Part shown: positions 26,409 through 34,636 of the stretch, one piece after another | How the letters are laid out: every line of letters begins with the position of its first letter | How positions within the stretch are numbered: the first letter of the stretch is position 1 | Source: CAVVNC01 sp963750015 | GTDB taxonomy: Bacteria; Desulfobacterota; Syntrophorhabdia; Syntrophorhabdales; WCHB1-27 | NCBI GenBank assembly: GCA_963750015.1 | Contig: CAVVPU010000221.1 | Coordinates: forward strand, 62,001-126,000 | Length of the DNA: 64,000 nucleotides | Direction: 5' to 3' | Position numbers and translations under genes: made by a program | The notes under the pieces: model-generated | Databases searched by the model: none | Told to the model about the DNA's origin: nothing | What the model saw: only the letters and a program-made list of their open reading frames with translations

Positions 26409-27104
26409 ATGGACAAGCGTGTCGCAGTAATCATACCCGCATATAATGAAGAAAAGACAATTGCAGGGGTCATCAGGGGTGTTCGGGAGCTCGGCGAGAG
26501 ATATCAGGTAATCGTCGTCAACGACAGCTCCCGGGACAACACCACGAGGAATGCCGAAGCTGAAGGGGCCATCGTGGTGGAGCTTCCGGTGAACCTTGGC
26601 ATCGGAGGCGCTGTTCAGACGGGCTTCAAGTACGCCTTCGATCATGGATTCGACGCATGTGTGCAGGTGGACGGGGACGGCCAACACAGGCCCGAGGACA
26701 TCCCCGGCCTCGTCGATCGCCTTTTCGGCGAGGACCTCGACATGGTGATCGGTTCCCGCTTCCTGGGTGGAGACTACAGGGTGCCCTTCATGAGGGCACT
26801 TGGCATCCGTGTCATATCCTGGTTCCTGCGGTTGACTACCGGTTTGACCGTAAGGGACACCACGAGCGGGTTTCGTGCTATCAACCGGCGAGTGACGGAA
26901 TTCTTCTCAAAGTATTATCCCCAGGATTACCCTGAGCCGGAATCGCTTCTGGTGATGCGCCTGAAAGGATTCAAGGTGGGCGAGGTGCCGGTCGATATGC
27001 GGTACCGGGAGTTCGGAATCTCGTCGATCACCCCCATTTTGGCCGTTTATTACATGACGAAGGTCCTGCTTGCGATGTTTATCGACCTGTTCAGGGAATT
27101 CTAA
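26409..27104 (+). CDS. Glycosyltransferase family 2 (polyprenyl-phosphate type)
   Basis: GT-A glycosyltransferase resembling dolichol/undecaprenyl-phosphate mannosyl- or glucosyltransferases; 231 residues. It has the nucleotide-binding VAVIIPAYNEE start, VVNDSSRDNT, and QVDGDGQH carrying the DXD. It lacks a C-terminal membrane domain. It is paired with a DUF2304 membrane protein 9 bases downstream, a frequent combination that may supply the membrane anchor (inference). Confidence 0.88.
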   Translation: MDKRVAVIIPAYNEEKTIAGVIRGVRELGERYQVIVVNDSSRDNTTRNAEAEGAIVVELPVNLGIGGAVQTGFKYAFDHGFDACVQVDGDGQHRPEDIPGLVDRLFGEDLDMVIGSRFLGGDYRVPFMRALGIRVISWFLRLTTGLTVRDTTSGFRAINRRVTEFFSKYYPQDYPEPESLLVMRLKGFKVGEVPVDMRYREFGISSITPILAVYYMTKVLLAMFIDLFREF

Positions 27105-27113
27105 AGGAGGCAT

Positions 27114-27467
27114 ATGCTGCATATACGTCTCTTTATAGGCACTATCAGCATCCTTTTCTTTATCGCCACCTTCGAATTCATTCGCAAGGGGCGACTGAGG
27201 GAGGAGTACGCTATCCTCTGGCTCTGCACGTCGTCCATCGTCGCGATCCTGAGCCTGTGGCCCGGTTTGATCGCATATTTAAGCGATCTCACGGGCCTTT
27301 ATTACATCACAGCCGTCCTTGTGGTCATCTTCTCTTTCGTGATCGCCATCCTGATGCACTACTCGATCACCGTATCGAAGATGAAGGAGACGAATAAAGA
27401 GCTTATACAGCGATGCGCGCTTCTCGAGTTGAGGGTAAGGGCATTGGAAAATGATAGCGGAAGCTGA
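27114..27467 (+). CDS. DUF2304 family small membrane protein
   Basis: 117-residue protein with three hydrophobic segments (about 4-20, 36-55 and 62-85) and a C-terminal helix rich in charged residues with coiled-coil character. The pattern EYAILWLCTSSIVAILSLWP fits the DUF2304 family, often found next to family 2 glycosyltransferases as here. Function unproven; probably a partner of the upstream enzyme. Confidence 0.8.
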   Translation: MLHIRLFIGTISILFFIATFEFIRKGRLREEYAILWLCTSSIVAILSLWPGLIAYLSDLTGLYYITAVLVVIFSFVIAILMHYSITVSKMKETNKELIQRCALLELRVRALENDSGS

Positions 27468-27474
27468 TTGAAAA

Positions 27475-27550
27475 TGGAGCGGGCAACGGGGCTCGAACCC
27501 GCGGCATCAAGCTTGGGAAGCTTGCACTCTACCAACTGAGTTATGCCCGC
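27475..27550 (-). tRNA. tRNA-Gly (anticodon CCC)
   Basis: On the minus strand the acceptor GCGGGCA pairs with TGCCCGC, the anticodon stem CAAGC/GCTTG encloses TTCCCAA (anticodon CCC), and the T-arm contains GGTTCGAGCC. The 3' CCA is encoded (TGG at 27475-27477 on the plus strand). It is convergent with the DUF2304 gene. Confidence 0.95.
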
Positions 27551-27697
27551 CCTGATAGAGATAATGATAGAAGAATCGGCACGTCAAGTCAAGAGGTTGG
27601 CTTTTCGGCGGATCGAAGGAAATTAGATAGGTTTAGGGTTTTTATAAGTCCTATACGACCCATGGGACCTGGAGGACCCATAAAGAGCGTTTTGGCT

Positions 27698-28717
27698 ATG
27701 AGGACAGACGAGTTCGACTATTTTTTGCCAAAGGAGCTGATCGCGCAGGAGCCGGAGAGGGAGCGTTCGTCGTCCCGCCTCCTCGTTCTCGGAAGGTCTG
27801 ATGGCAGGATCCATCATCGGCGGTTCATCGATCTTACCGAGTCTCTTCGCGAGGGCGATCTGCTCGTCGTGAACGACACGAGGGTAATCCCTGCCCGAAT
27901 ACCCGCACGAAAGGCGACGGGCGGGCGCGTGGAGATCCTCCTTATTGAGGAGATCGACCGGAAGAGATGGCATTGTCTCGTGGCCGGCGTCAAGAAGGGC
28001 GTTGATGAGACGAGCGTTGTGGTGGATGATATCGAGGTGCGCCTCCTTCGGGGTGAGCCTTTCTGGACTATTGAGACGACAGATGGAATAGACGTGAACC
28101 GGCTCATGACGGATCACGGCGTCGTGCCCCTTCCTCCCTATATTAAGAGGGAGAATGGCTGTAATATGGACGATTACGAGCGATACCAGACAATCTATGC
28201 GACCCATGCGGGCTCCATCGCGGCTCCGACTGCCGGCCTTCACTTCGACGAGGCGCTCTTCGAGCGGATCCGTCTGAAGGGGGTCGGTATCGCCTACGTT
28301 ACCCTCCACATAGGTATAGGCACCTTCTTTCTCCTGAAGAGTGAGAACGTCGAAGGGCACGTGATGCATCGGGAATATTACTCCATACCGGCCTCTTCGA
28401 TAGAGGCCGTGCAAAAGACCAAGGAAAGAGGCGGCAGGGTCGTGGCTGTCGGGACCAGTGCCGTTCGCACCCTGGAGACTGCCTTCTCCGACTCCAAGAA
28501 CGGACGACCGGCAGGTTTTACGGAGCTTTACATTTATCCGGGATACAGGTACCGGGTCGTGGACGCGCTTATTACCAATTTCCATCTTCCCCGGTCCACC
28601 CCGCTTCTGCTCGTCTCTGCCTTTGCAGGAATCGAGGCCCTCATGGGCGCGTACAAGGAGGCTGTCGAGCAGCGGTACCGGTTCTACAGCTACGGCGACG
28701 CGATGTTTATCTCATGA
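27698..28717 (+). CDS. queA: S-adenosylmethionine:tRNA ribosyltransferase-isomerase
   Basis: Transfers the ribosyl moiety of SAM to preQ1 in tRNA to give epoxyqueuosine. About 340 residues from ATG 27698 (MRTDEFDYFLPKELIAQEP); an upstream in-frame ATG at 27662 would add 12 residues unlike the family. Motifs: VNDTRVIPAR, THAGSIAAPTAGLHF, and TNFHLPRSTPLLLVSAF. Overlaps tgt by 4 bases. Confidence 0.96.
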   Translation: MRTDEFDYFLPKELIAQEPERERSSSRLLVLGRSDGRIHHRRFIDLTESLREGDLLVVNDTRVIPARIPARKATGGRVEILLIEEIDRKRWHCLVAGVKKGVDETSVVVDDIEVRLLRGEPFWTIETTDGIDVNRLMTDHGVVPLPPYIKRENGCNMDDYERYQTIYATHAGSIAAPTAGLHFDEALFERIRLKGVGIAYVTLHIGIGTFFLLKSENVEGHVMHREYYSIPASSIEAVQKTKERGGRVVAVGTSAVRTLETAFSDSKNGRPAGFTELYIYPGYRYRVVDALITNFHLPRSTPLLLVSAFAGIEALMGAYKEAVEQRYRFYSYGDAMFIS

Positions 28718-29847
28718 GCCCCTTTTCGCTTCTTCAGAGTGACGGACGGGCGCGGCTCGGCCTGCTCGAGACGGGACACGGCATCGTCGAGACCCCGGTC
28801 TTTATGCCTGTAGGAACACAGGGGGCGGTAAAGGCGATCCTTAATCGGGACCTCAAGGCGATGGGGGCCCAGATGATCCTGGGTAATGCTTATCATCTCT
28901 ACTTGCGTCCCGGCGATCAGCTCGTCAAGGAGATGGGCGGCATACAAAAGTTTGCCGGGTGGGATGGCGCAGTCCTCACCGACAGCGGTGGATACCAGAT
29001 CTTCTCATTGGGGGTTTTGAGAAAGATTCAGGAGGAGGGCGTGACATTCCAGTCTCACCTGGACGGCTCCAAGCATTTCCTCACCCCCGAGCGGATCGTC
29101 GAGGTGCAGGAAAACCTTATGGCCGATGTGTGCATGTGCCTCGATGAATGCGTGAGCTATCCCTCTTCTCACGAATACACCGATGCCTCGGTCGGTCTCA
29201 CGACCCGCTGGGCAGAGAGGTGCAGGACGGCCAAGAAGACGGCGTCCCTGCTTTTCGGCATCGTCCAGGGCGGGACGTATGCCGACCTCAGACTCCGGTC
29301 GGCCATCGATCTGGTGAGGCTCGACTTCGACGGTTATGCCTTGGGCGGATTTAGCGTGGGAGAACCCAAGGGGGTCATATGGGAGATGGCGGACATCGTC
29401 CTCGAACAACTCCCCGGCCACAAGCCGCGCTATCTCATGGGACTGGGATTCCCGGAAGACATCGTGGAAGGAGTGCGAAAAGGTGTCGACATGTTCGACT
29501 GCGTCATCCCCACGAGGCACGCAAGGAACGGGAACCTTTTTACCGCATCCGGCAGGATCAACATCAAGCACGCGAAATACACCCATGACGAGGGGCCTGT
29601 CGACGAGACGTGCACCTGTTACACGTGCAGCCATTTTTCCCGGGCCTACCTGCGCCACCTCTTCGTGGCCAGGGAGCTCAACAGCTACTATCTCAACACC
29701 GTGCACAACATCTTCTTCTATGTGAGCCTCATGAAAAGGATCAGAGAGGCGATCAGGGAGGGGAATTTCGAAGAGTTTTACCGTGCTTTTATTAACGAAT
29801 GGAAAGGAGGTGAATTGAATGATGGGTATAGCGTATGCAATGGGTAG
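28714..29847 (+). CDS. tgt: tRNA-guanine (queuine) transglycosylase
   Basis: Exchanges guanine-34 for preQ1 in GUN-anticodon tRNAs; 377 residues. Asp90 in TDSGGYQIFSLG and nucleophile Asp262 (DCVIPTRHARNG) are present, with zinc ligands Cys300, Cys302, Cys305 and His331. Its 3' end overlaps yajC by 29 bases. Confidence 0.97.
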   Translation: MSPFSLLQSDGRARLGLLETGHGIVETPVFMPVGTQGAVKAILNRDLKAMGAQMILGNAYHLYLRPGDQLVKEMGGIQKFAGWDGAVLTDSGGYQIFSLGVLRKIQEEGVTFQSHLDGSKHFLTPERIVEVQENLMADVCMCLDECVSYPSSHEYTDASVGLTTRWAERCRTAKKTASLLFGIVQGGTYADLRLRSAIDLVRLDFDGYALGGFSVGEPKGVIWEMADIVLEQLPGHKPRYLMGLGFPEDIVEGVRKGVDMFDCVIPTRHARNGNLFTASGRINIKHAKYTHDEGPVDETCTCYTCSHFSRAYLRHLFVARELNSYYLNTVHNIFFYVSLMKRIREAIREGNFEEFYRAFINEWKGGELNDGYSVCNG

Positions 29848-30142
29848 TTCTGGCGCAGGCGGCGGGGCCGCGGGCGGTGGAATGGGGAGTCTGAGCCTCG
29901 TCTTCCCCATTCTCATTATTGCCATCTTCTATTTTCTCATTATCAGGCCCCAGCAGAACAAGGCGAAACAGCACAGGAACTTCATGGCCAATCTCAAAAA
30001 GGGAGATACAGTTGTGACTTCGGGGGGTTTGTATGGTAAAATAACGGGCATCACTGACGACGCGATCACCTTGGAAGTGGCCGAAAAAGTAAGGATAAAG
30101 GTTGCGAAAAGCGCCATAACAGATTACGTGAAAGGAGAATAA
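29819..30142 (+). CDS. yajC: Preprotein translocase accessory subunit YajC
   Basis: Single-span inner-membrane protein of the SecDF-YajC complex; 107 residues. A Gly-rich N-terminus is followed by one membrane segment (about 25-42), then IRPQQNKAKQH and the KKGDTVVTSGGLYGKI domain. The ribosome site AAAGGAGGTG lies within the end of tgt, so translation is coupled. ATG 29819 or 29822. Confidence 0.94.
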   Translation: MMGIAYAMGSSGAGGGAAGGGMGSLSLVFPILIIAIFYFLIIRPQQNKAKQHRNFMANLKKGDTVVTSGGLYGKITGITDDAITLEVAEKVRIKVAKSAITDYVKGE

Positions 30143-30144
30143 GC

Positions 30145-30495
30145 GTGAGAAGGTATGAAAATATTATTATAGTAGCTCCCGACTGCACCAAAGAGGAAGA
30201 GGAAGAGTTGCTCCGCAGGATACAGGGCAATGTCGAGAAACTGGGTGCGGAGCTGCTCAAGGTCGATGACTGGGGAGTACGGAAACTCGCCTACACGATC
30301 AAGAAGAAGGACAGGGGGCACTATTTTTTTCTGCTTCTCAATATGGATGAAGCCTCTGTTGTCACCCTTGACAAGTTCTACAGGACCATGGACCTTATGC
30401 TGAGACATCTTTTCGTGGTAGTGGACGAGAAGGAGAAGGGACTCGAGAAGCCGCCGGAACAGGTCGTATTTGACGAGATGGAAGGCGAGGCATAA
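30145..30495 (+). CDS. rpsF: 30S ribosomal protein S6
   Basis: Platform protein that pairs with S18; 116 residues with a GTG start. MRRYENIIIVAPDC start and WGVRKLAYTIKKKDRGHYF are typical. First of the rpsF-ssb-rpsR-rplI block. Confidence 0.95.
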   Translation: MRRYENIIIVAPDCTKEEEEELLRRIQGNVEKLGAELLKVDDWGVRKLAYTIKKKDRGHYFFLLLNMDEASVVTLDKFYRTMDLMLRHLFVVVDEKEKGLEKPPEQVVFDEMEGEA

Positions 30496-30765
30496 ATGAA
30501 CAAGGTATTCCTTTCCGGAAAAATAGGAAGGGTACCCGATGTCGCATACACACCGAAGGGTCGAAAGATCGTCACCTTCTCTTTGTTGGTTGCCGAGGGG
30601 AATTACAACATCGACGTGGTTGGATCGGGCGAGGCCTTCCCGATGGAACCGGACAACGCGGTTGGGAATGAAGTACTGGTAGCAGGGGAGCTTGTCAAAG
30701 CCAAGCTCAGGTCCCATGAGGTACTGAGAGTGAAGGCCAGCAAAATTTTATGGATGGAGGAGTAA
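30496..30765 (+). CDS. Short SSB/PriB-like OB-fold protein
   Basis: 89-residue OB-fold protein occupying the ssb/priB slot between rpsF and rpsR. It begins like SSB (MNKVFLSGKIGRVPDVAYTP) and continues through GRKIVTFSLLVAEG. It is about half the length of a normal SSB and lacks the acidic C-terminal protein-interaction tail, so it resembles PriB or a minimal SSB. It could act in replication restart or be a ribosomal-operon companion; a full-length SSB probably exists elsewhere. Confidence 0.75.
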   Translation: MNKVFLSGKIGRVPDVAYTPKGRKIVTFSLLVAEGNYNIDVVGSGEAFPMEPDNAVGNEVLVAGELVKAKLRSHEVLRVKASKILWMEE

Positions 30766-31017
30766 ATGCCAAGGATGCAAGATTCAGGCAAAAAGCGAAT
30801 CTACGTAAGGAAAAGGGTCTGCCGGTTTTGTCAGGATTCAACGGTTAAGATAGATTACAAGGACCCGAAGCTGCTCAAGCACTTCGTCACCGAACGCGGC
30901 AAAATAATGCCCAGAAGGATGACCGGAACGTGCGCCAACCACCAGAGGAAGCTGCGGGAAGAGATCAAAAAGGCGCGTCACATCGCACTCTTACCCTTTA
31001 CGACGGTGACGAGATAG
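30766..31017 (+). CDS. rpsR: 30S ribosomal protein S18
   Basis: Partner of S6 in the 30S platform; 83 residues. Contains CRFC, IDYKDPKLLKHFVTERGKI and MPRRMTGTCANHQRKL; the paired cysteines indicate the zinc-binding version. It starts on the codon after the SSB-like stop. Confidence 0.95.
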   Translation: MPRMQDSGKKRIYVRKRVCRFCQDSTVKIDYKDPKLLKHFVTERGKIMPRRMTGTCANHQRKLREEIKKARHIALLPFTTVTR

Positions 31018-31039
31018 GATGACAAAAGTGACAAAAGAA

Positions 31040-31083
31040 GAGGCTAAGAGCCTTTCCGGACTTCGTCCGGATCGTGCTAAGCT
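31040..31083 (+). repeat. Dispersed double-hairpin repeat, copy B (rpsR-rplI gap)
   Basis: Same arrangement as the block at 8511-8553: a short GGCT/AGCC stem, then TCCGGAC (31055-31061) and GTCCGGA (31065-31071) around a TTC loop, followed by GCTAAGCT. It sits just upstream of rplI. Confidence 0.6.
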
Positions 31084-31098
31084 CGGATGGAGGACGTA

Positions 31099-31545
31099 AT
31101 GAGGGTCATACTGCTTGATAACGTCGAAGGTGTCGGCAAGAGCGGCGAGACGCGGGATGTGCGAGACGGCTACGGGCGAAACTTCCTCGTGCCCAGGGGC
31201 CTTGCAATCCTGGCGACAAAAGGTAATGTCAAGAAGGTCCAGGAACAGGCCAAGTTCCTCATGGACAAGAGGGAAAAGGACCTGAAGACCGCAGGATTCC
31301 TGAAAACCAGGCTTGAAGAGACCCCGCTCATCATAAAGAAGCGCTCAGGGGTCGATGGGAAGCTCTTCGGGTCGGTAACCTCGAAGGACGTGGTGGACGC
31401 ACTCAAGAAGGGGCTTGATATGGATATCGACCGGAGGGGCATCAAATTTCCGGAGCCGATCAAGACCACGGGGGTTCACGCGGCCGAGATCCACCTTGAG
31501 AAGGGAGTTACCGCCCAGTTGAGGCTCGAAATAGAAGAAGAATAA
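31099..31545 (+). CDS. rplI: 50S ribosomal protein L9
   Basis: Two-domain protein with an N-terminal rRNA-binding domain (MRVILLDNVEGVGKSGE, then GRNFLVPRGLA) joined by a long helix to a C-terminal domain; 148 residues. ATG 31099 follows GGAGG by 5 bases; an upstream ATG at 31087 overlaps the ribosome site and is less likely. Confidence 0.95.
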   Translation: MRVILLDNVEGVGKSGETRDVRDGYGRNFLVPRGLAILATKGNVKKVQEQAKFLMDKREKDLKTAGFLKTRLEETPLIIKKRSGVDGKLFGSVTSKDVVDALKKGLDMDIDRRGIKFPEPIKTTGVHAAEIHLEKGVTAQLRLEIEEE

Positions 31546-32913
31546 ATGGCAACAAGGGTCGCGAAAAACCCTGTTGAGAGAAAGGGGCGGATACCTCCGC
31601 AGAACCTCGACGCAGAAGAATCGCTTCTTGGCGGCGTCCTCATCGATCCCGAGGCGTTGAATAAAATCGTCGATGTCGTCGACGCCGACGATTTCTACAG
31701 GGAAGACCACCGGACCATCTTTCAGATGGTGCTCGACCTCTATGGGAAGAACGAGCCGATCGATCTGGTTACGGTGAGCAGCCTTGCCCGGGACAAGGGC
31801 CTGATGGAGAGGATGGGGGGCATCGCGAACCTCAGCCGCCTTGTCGACGGGATGCCGACCTCCGCCAACATCGTGCAGTACGCGAAGATGGTGAAGGAGA
31901 AGGCGCTCCTCCGGAACCTGATGCATATTGCAACCGAAATAGTCGAAAAGGGCTACGAGGTGGACACAAATGTGGACACCTTTATCGATGAAGCCGAGCG
32001 GATGATCTTTCAGATCGCCGAGAAGAAGTACAAGCCGGCCTTCTTCCCCATCAAGGAGCTGGTCTGGGAGAGCATGAAAACCATCGAATCCTTGAGCGAG
32101 AGGGTCGATGGGATTACCGGCGTGCCGACGGGATTCACCGATCTCGATAAGATGACCGGGGGGCTTCAGGCGTCCGATCTCATCGTGGTCGCCGGCAGAC
32201 CGAGTATGGGCAAGACATCCCTTGCCCTCAACATAGCTCAGTTCGCGGCGCTCTCGGGTAATGGGAGCGGCGGTCTGCCGGTAGGCGTCTTCTCTTTGGA
32301 AATGTCGAAGGAGCAACTCGTCATGAGGTTGCTTTCCTCCGAGGCAGAGGTGGAATTCTTCAAGATCAGGGGCGGCGGCCTGAGAGAAGAAGAAAGGACG
32401 AGGCTCGGAAGGGCGGCCGGAAAGCTCTATGGGGCGCCTCTCTTTATCGACGACACACCCGCCCTCTCCGTACTCGATTTACGGGCCCGGGCGAGAAGAC
32501 TTAAGAAGGAGCACGGCCTTTCATTGCTCGTTATCGACTATCTTCAGCTCATGCGGGGCAAGACAAGCTCTCCTGACAGGAGGGAGCAGGAAATATCGGA
32601 AATCTCCCGATCTCTGAAGGCGCTGGCCAAGGAGCTGAACGTGCCTGTTATTGCCATTTCTCAGCTCAACCGAATGGTGGAGCAGCGCGAAGACAAGCGG
32701 CCGAGACTCTCGGACTTAAGGGAATCGGGAGCCATAGAGCAGGATGCGGACGTCATCATCTTTATCTACCGGGACATCGTCTATAACAAGGAGTCGAAGG
32801 AGCCGAATACTGCCGAGATCATCATCGGCAAGCAGCGAAACGGCCCGGTCGGCGACGTGCGGCTCACTTTTCTGGACAAATTTACCACCTTTGCGAACCA
32901 ATACATAGAATGA
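31546..32913 (+). CDS. dnaB: Replicative DNA helicase DnaB
   Basis: Hexameric replication-fork helicase, 455 residues. N-terminal DnaG-interacting domain (PPQNLDAEESLLGGVL), then a RecA-like motor with the Walker A GRPSMGKT (Lys223), Walker B LLVIDYLQLM and SQLNRMVEQREDKRP. No intein. It starts one base after rplI and overlaps pgsA by 4 bases. Confidence 0.97.
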   Translation: MATRVAKNPVERKGRIPPQNLDAEESLLGGVLIDPEALNKIVDVVDADDFYREDHRTIFQMVLDLYGKNEPIDLVTVSSLARDKGLMERMGGIANLSRLVDGMPTSANIVQYAKMVKEKALLRNLMHIATEIVEKGYEVDTNVDTFIDEAERMIFQIAEKKYKPAFFPIKELVWESMKTIESLSERVDGITGVPTGFTDLDKMTGGLQASDLIVVAGRPSMGKTSLALNIAQFAALSGNGSGGLPVGVFSLEMSKEQLVMRLLSSEAEVEFFKIRGGGLREEERTRLGRAAGKLYGAPLFIDDTPALSVLDLRARARRLKKEHGLSLLVIDYLQLMRGKTSSPDRREQEISEISRSLKALAKELNVPVIAISQLNRMVEQREDKRPRLSDLRESGAIEQDADVIIFIYRDIVYNKESKEPNTAEIIIGKQRNGPVGDVRLTFLDKFTTFANQYIE

Positions 32914-33452
32914 ACCTGCCCAATCTTCTCTCCCTGTTCCGCCTCTTTGTTACCGTGTTCTTCATACTCCTCGCCGCGTACGGCAGGTATAGTCTTGCCC
33001 TCGCTCTCTTTGTCCTCCAGGCCGTAAGCGACCTTCTGGACGGCTTTCTCGCCAGGAAGATGGGAGCCAAGACGAATCTCGGTGCGTTTCTTGACCCTCT
33101 TGCGGACAAGGTGATGCTGGCCGCTTCCTACATCGTGCTTGCCTGTCAGGCGATCATTCCTCTCTGGCTCGTCGTTCTGGTGATTTTTAGAGACCTTGTC
33201 ATATCCGTCGGTTTTCTTATATTAATAAAGAGAGGTCTCCAAACCGTCCCGGTTCCGAGCATGGTCAGCAAGATAACGACTGTGCTTCAGATGGTCACTA
33301 TAGTCTATGTCCTCTGGTCGACTCACGGGAGCTTCGACTACAGTTCCCTTAGACTGTTCTTTTTTTGTACAACGGCCCTCTTCACTGTGGTATCGGGTCT
33401 GCAGTATCTTTTCGCAGGCGGGACAGTGCTTTTCCGCAAGGAAATTGTTTGA
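32910..33452 (+). CDS. pgsA: CDP-alcohol phosphatidyltransferase (phosphatidylglycerophosphate synthase-like)
   Basis: Inner-membrane enzyme probably making phosphatidylglycerophosphate from CDP-diacylglycerol and glycerol-3-phosphate. 180 residues with the CDP-OH-P signature spread over SDLLDGFLAR and GAFLDPLADKV (about residues 35-60) and several membrane spans. The position after dnaB is unusual but coupling is tight. Exact alcohol acceptor inferred. Confidence 0.88.
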   Translation: MNLPNLLSLFRLFVTVFFILLAAYGRYSLALALFVLQAVSDLLDGFLARKMGAKTNLGAFLDPLADKVMLAASYIVLACQAIIPLWLVVLVIFRDLVISVGFLILIKRGLQTVPVPSMVSKITTVLQMVTIVYVLWSTHGSFDYSSLRLFFFCTTALFTVVSGLQYLFAGGTVLFRKEIV

Positions 33453-33477
33453 CACATAACCGATCTTTCGCTACTAT
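33449..33477 (+). promoter_or_regulatory. Sigma-70 promoter for gap-pgk-tpiA
   Basis: TTGACA (33449-33454) and TACTAT (33472-33477) are separated by 17 bases, about 27 bases upstream of the gap ATG. The -35 overlaps the pgsA stop codon. Confidence 0.8.
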
Positions 33478-33503
33478 GTAGTTGAAAAAAAGGAGGTTAC
33501 ACT

Positions 33504-34502
33504 ATGGCCGTGAGGGTAGGAATCAACGGATTCGGTAGGATCGGGCGACAGGTGTTCAGGATAGGCCACGGGAAAGAAAGTCTGGAGTTTGTGGCCATCA
33601 ACGACCTGACCGACGCAAAGACCCTCGCCCATCTTCTCAAGTATGACTCTGTCCATGGTACCATGCACGCTGATGTGGGCGTTCAGGACGGCTCCGTGGT
33701 AGTGGACGGCAAAGCAATACGCGTTTTCTCGGAACGCGATCCCGAGAAGCTGCCCTGGAAGGAACTCAACGTCGACGTGGTCCTCGAGGCAACGGGCAGG
33801 TTTACCGACAGAGTCGGCGGCGACAAACACCTCCTCGCAGGCGCCAAGAAGGTCATCGTCTCCGCCCCTGCAAAGAACCCTGATGTAACCTTTGTGCTCG
33901 GAGTGAACGAAGAGGTATACGACAAGAGCAAGCACCACATAATCTCCATGGGCTCGTGCACGACCAACTGCCTGGCGCCGGTGGTAAAAGTGCTTCAGAG
34001 GGAGTTCGGCATAGAATACGGCCTCATGACGACCATTCATTCCTATACCAATGACCAGGTAATCCTGGACCAGCCGCACAAGGACTTGAGACGGGCCCGG
34101 GCAGCGGGGCTCTCCATAATACCGACGACGACAGGGGCGGCTAAGGCCATATCTGAAGTGATTCCCGAAATGAGCGGCAAGCTCGACGGCCTCGCGATCA
34201 GGGTTCCTACACCGACAGTCTCCCTGGTCGATTTTGTCGCCAATCTTTCCAGAGAGACGACAAAAGAGGAAGTCAACAACCAGTTCAGGAAATATGCGGC
34301 AGGACCCATGAAGGGCATCATGGCCGCCGTCGAAGAAGAGCTCGTGTCGATCGATTTCCGCGGCGATTCCCATTCGTCGCTCGTCGATCTGCCCTCGACC
34401 TACGTCAGCGGAAAGAAGATGGTAAAAGTACTTTCCTGGTACGACAATGAATGGGGCTTTTCCAGTAGGATGTGCGATCTCTTGACCTTCGTGATGAAGT
34501 AA
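33504..34502 (+). CDS. gap: Glyceraldehyde-3-phosphate dehydrogenase
   Basis: Type I phosphorylating GAPDH of glycolysis/gluconeogenesis; 332 residues. NAD-binding GINGFGRIGRQ at the N-terminus, catalytic Cys152 in SMGSCTTNCLAP and His179. Asn33-Asp34 suggests NAD preference. It follows AAAGGAGG closely and begins a glycolytic operon. Confidence 0.97.
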   Translation: MAVRVGINGFGRIGRQVFRIGHGKESLEFVAINDLTDAKTLAHLLKYDSVHGTMHADVGVQDGSVVVDGKAIRVFSERDPEKLPWKELNVDVVLEATGRFTDRVGGDKHLLAGAKKVIVSAPAKNPDVTFVLGVNEEVYDKSKHHIISMGSCTTNCLAPVVKVLQREFGIEYGLMTTIHSYTNDQVILDQPHKDLRRARAAGLSIIPTTTGAAKAISEVIPEMSGKLDGLAIRVPTPTVSLVDFVANLSRETTKEEVNNQFRKYAAGPMKGIMAAVEEELVSIDFRGDSHSSLVDLPSTYVSGKKMVKVLSWYDNEWGFSSRMCDLLTFVMK

Positions 34503-34636
34503 AGACAGCGGTAATTGTCGGGCGAAGGCTGAATTCCTTTCGTTTGGGCCGTTTAGGTGTGGCCTTCCCCGCAGTCCGTTTTTGGCAACGGCGCGGGATC
34601 GTATTCCCGCATGACTATATCCTGCGAGGTATTTTT

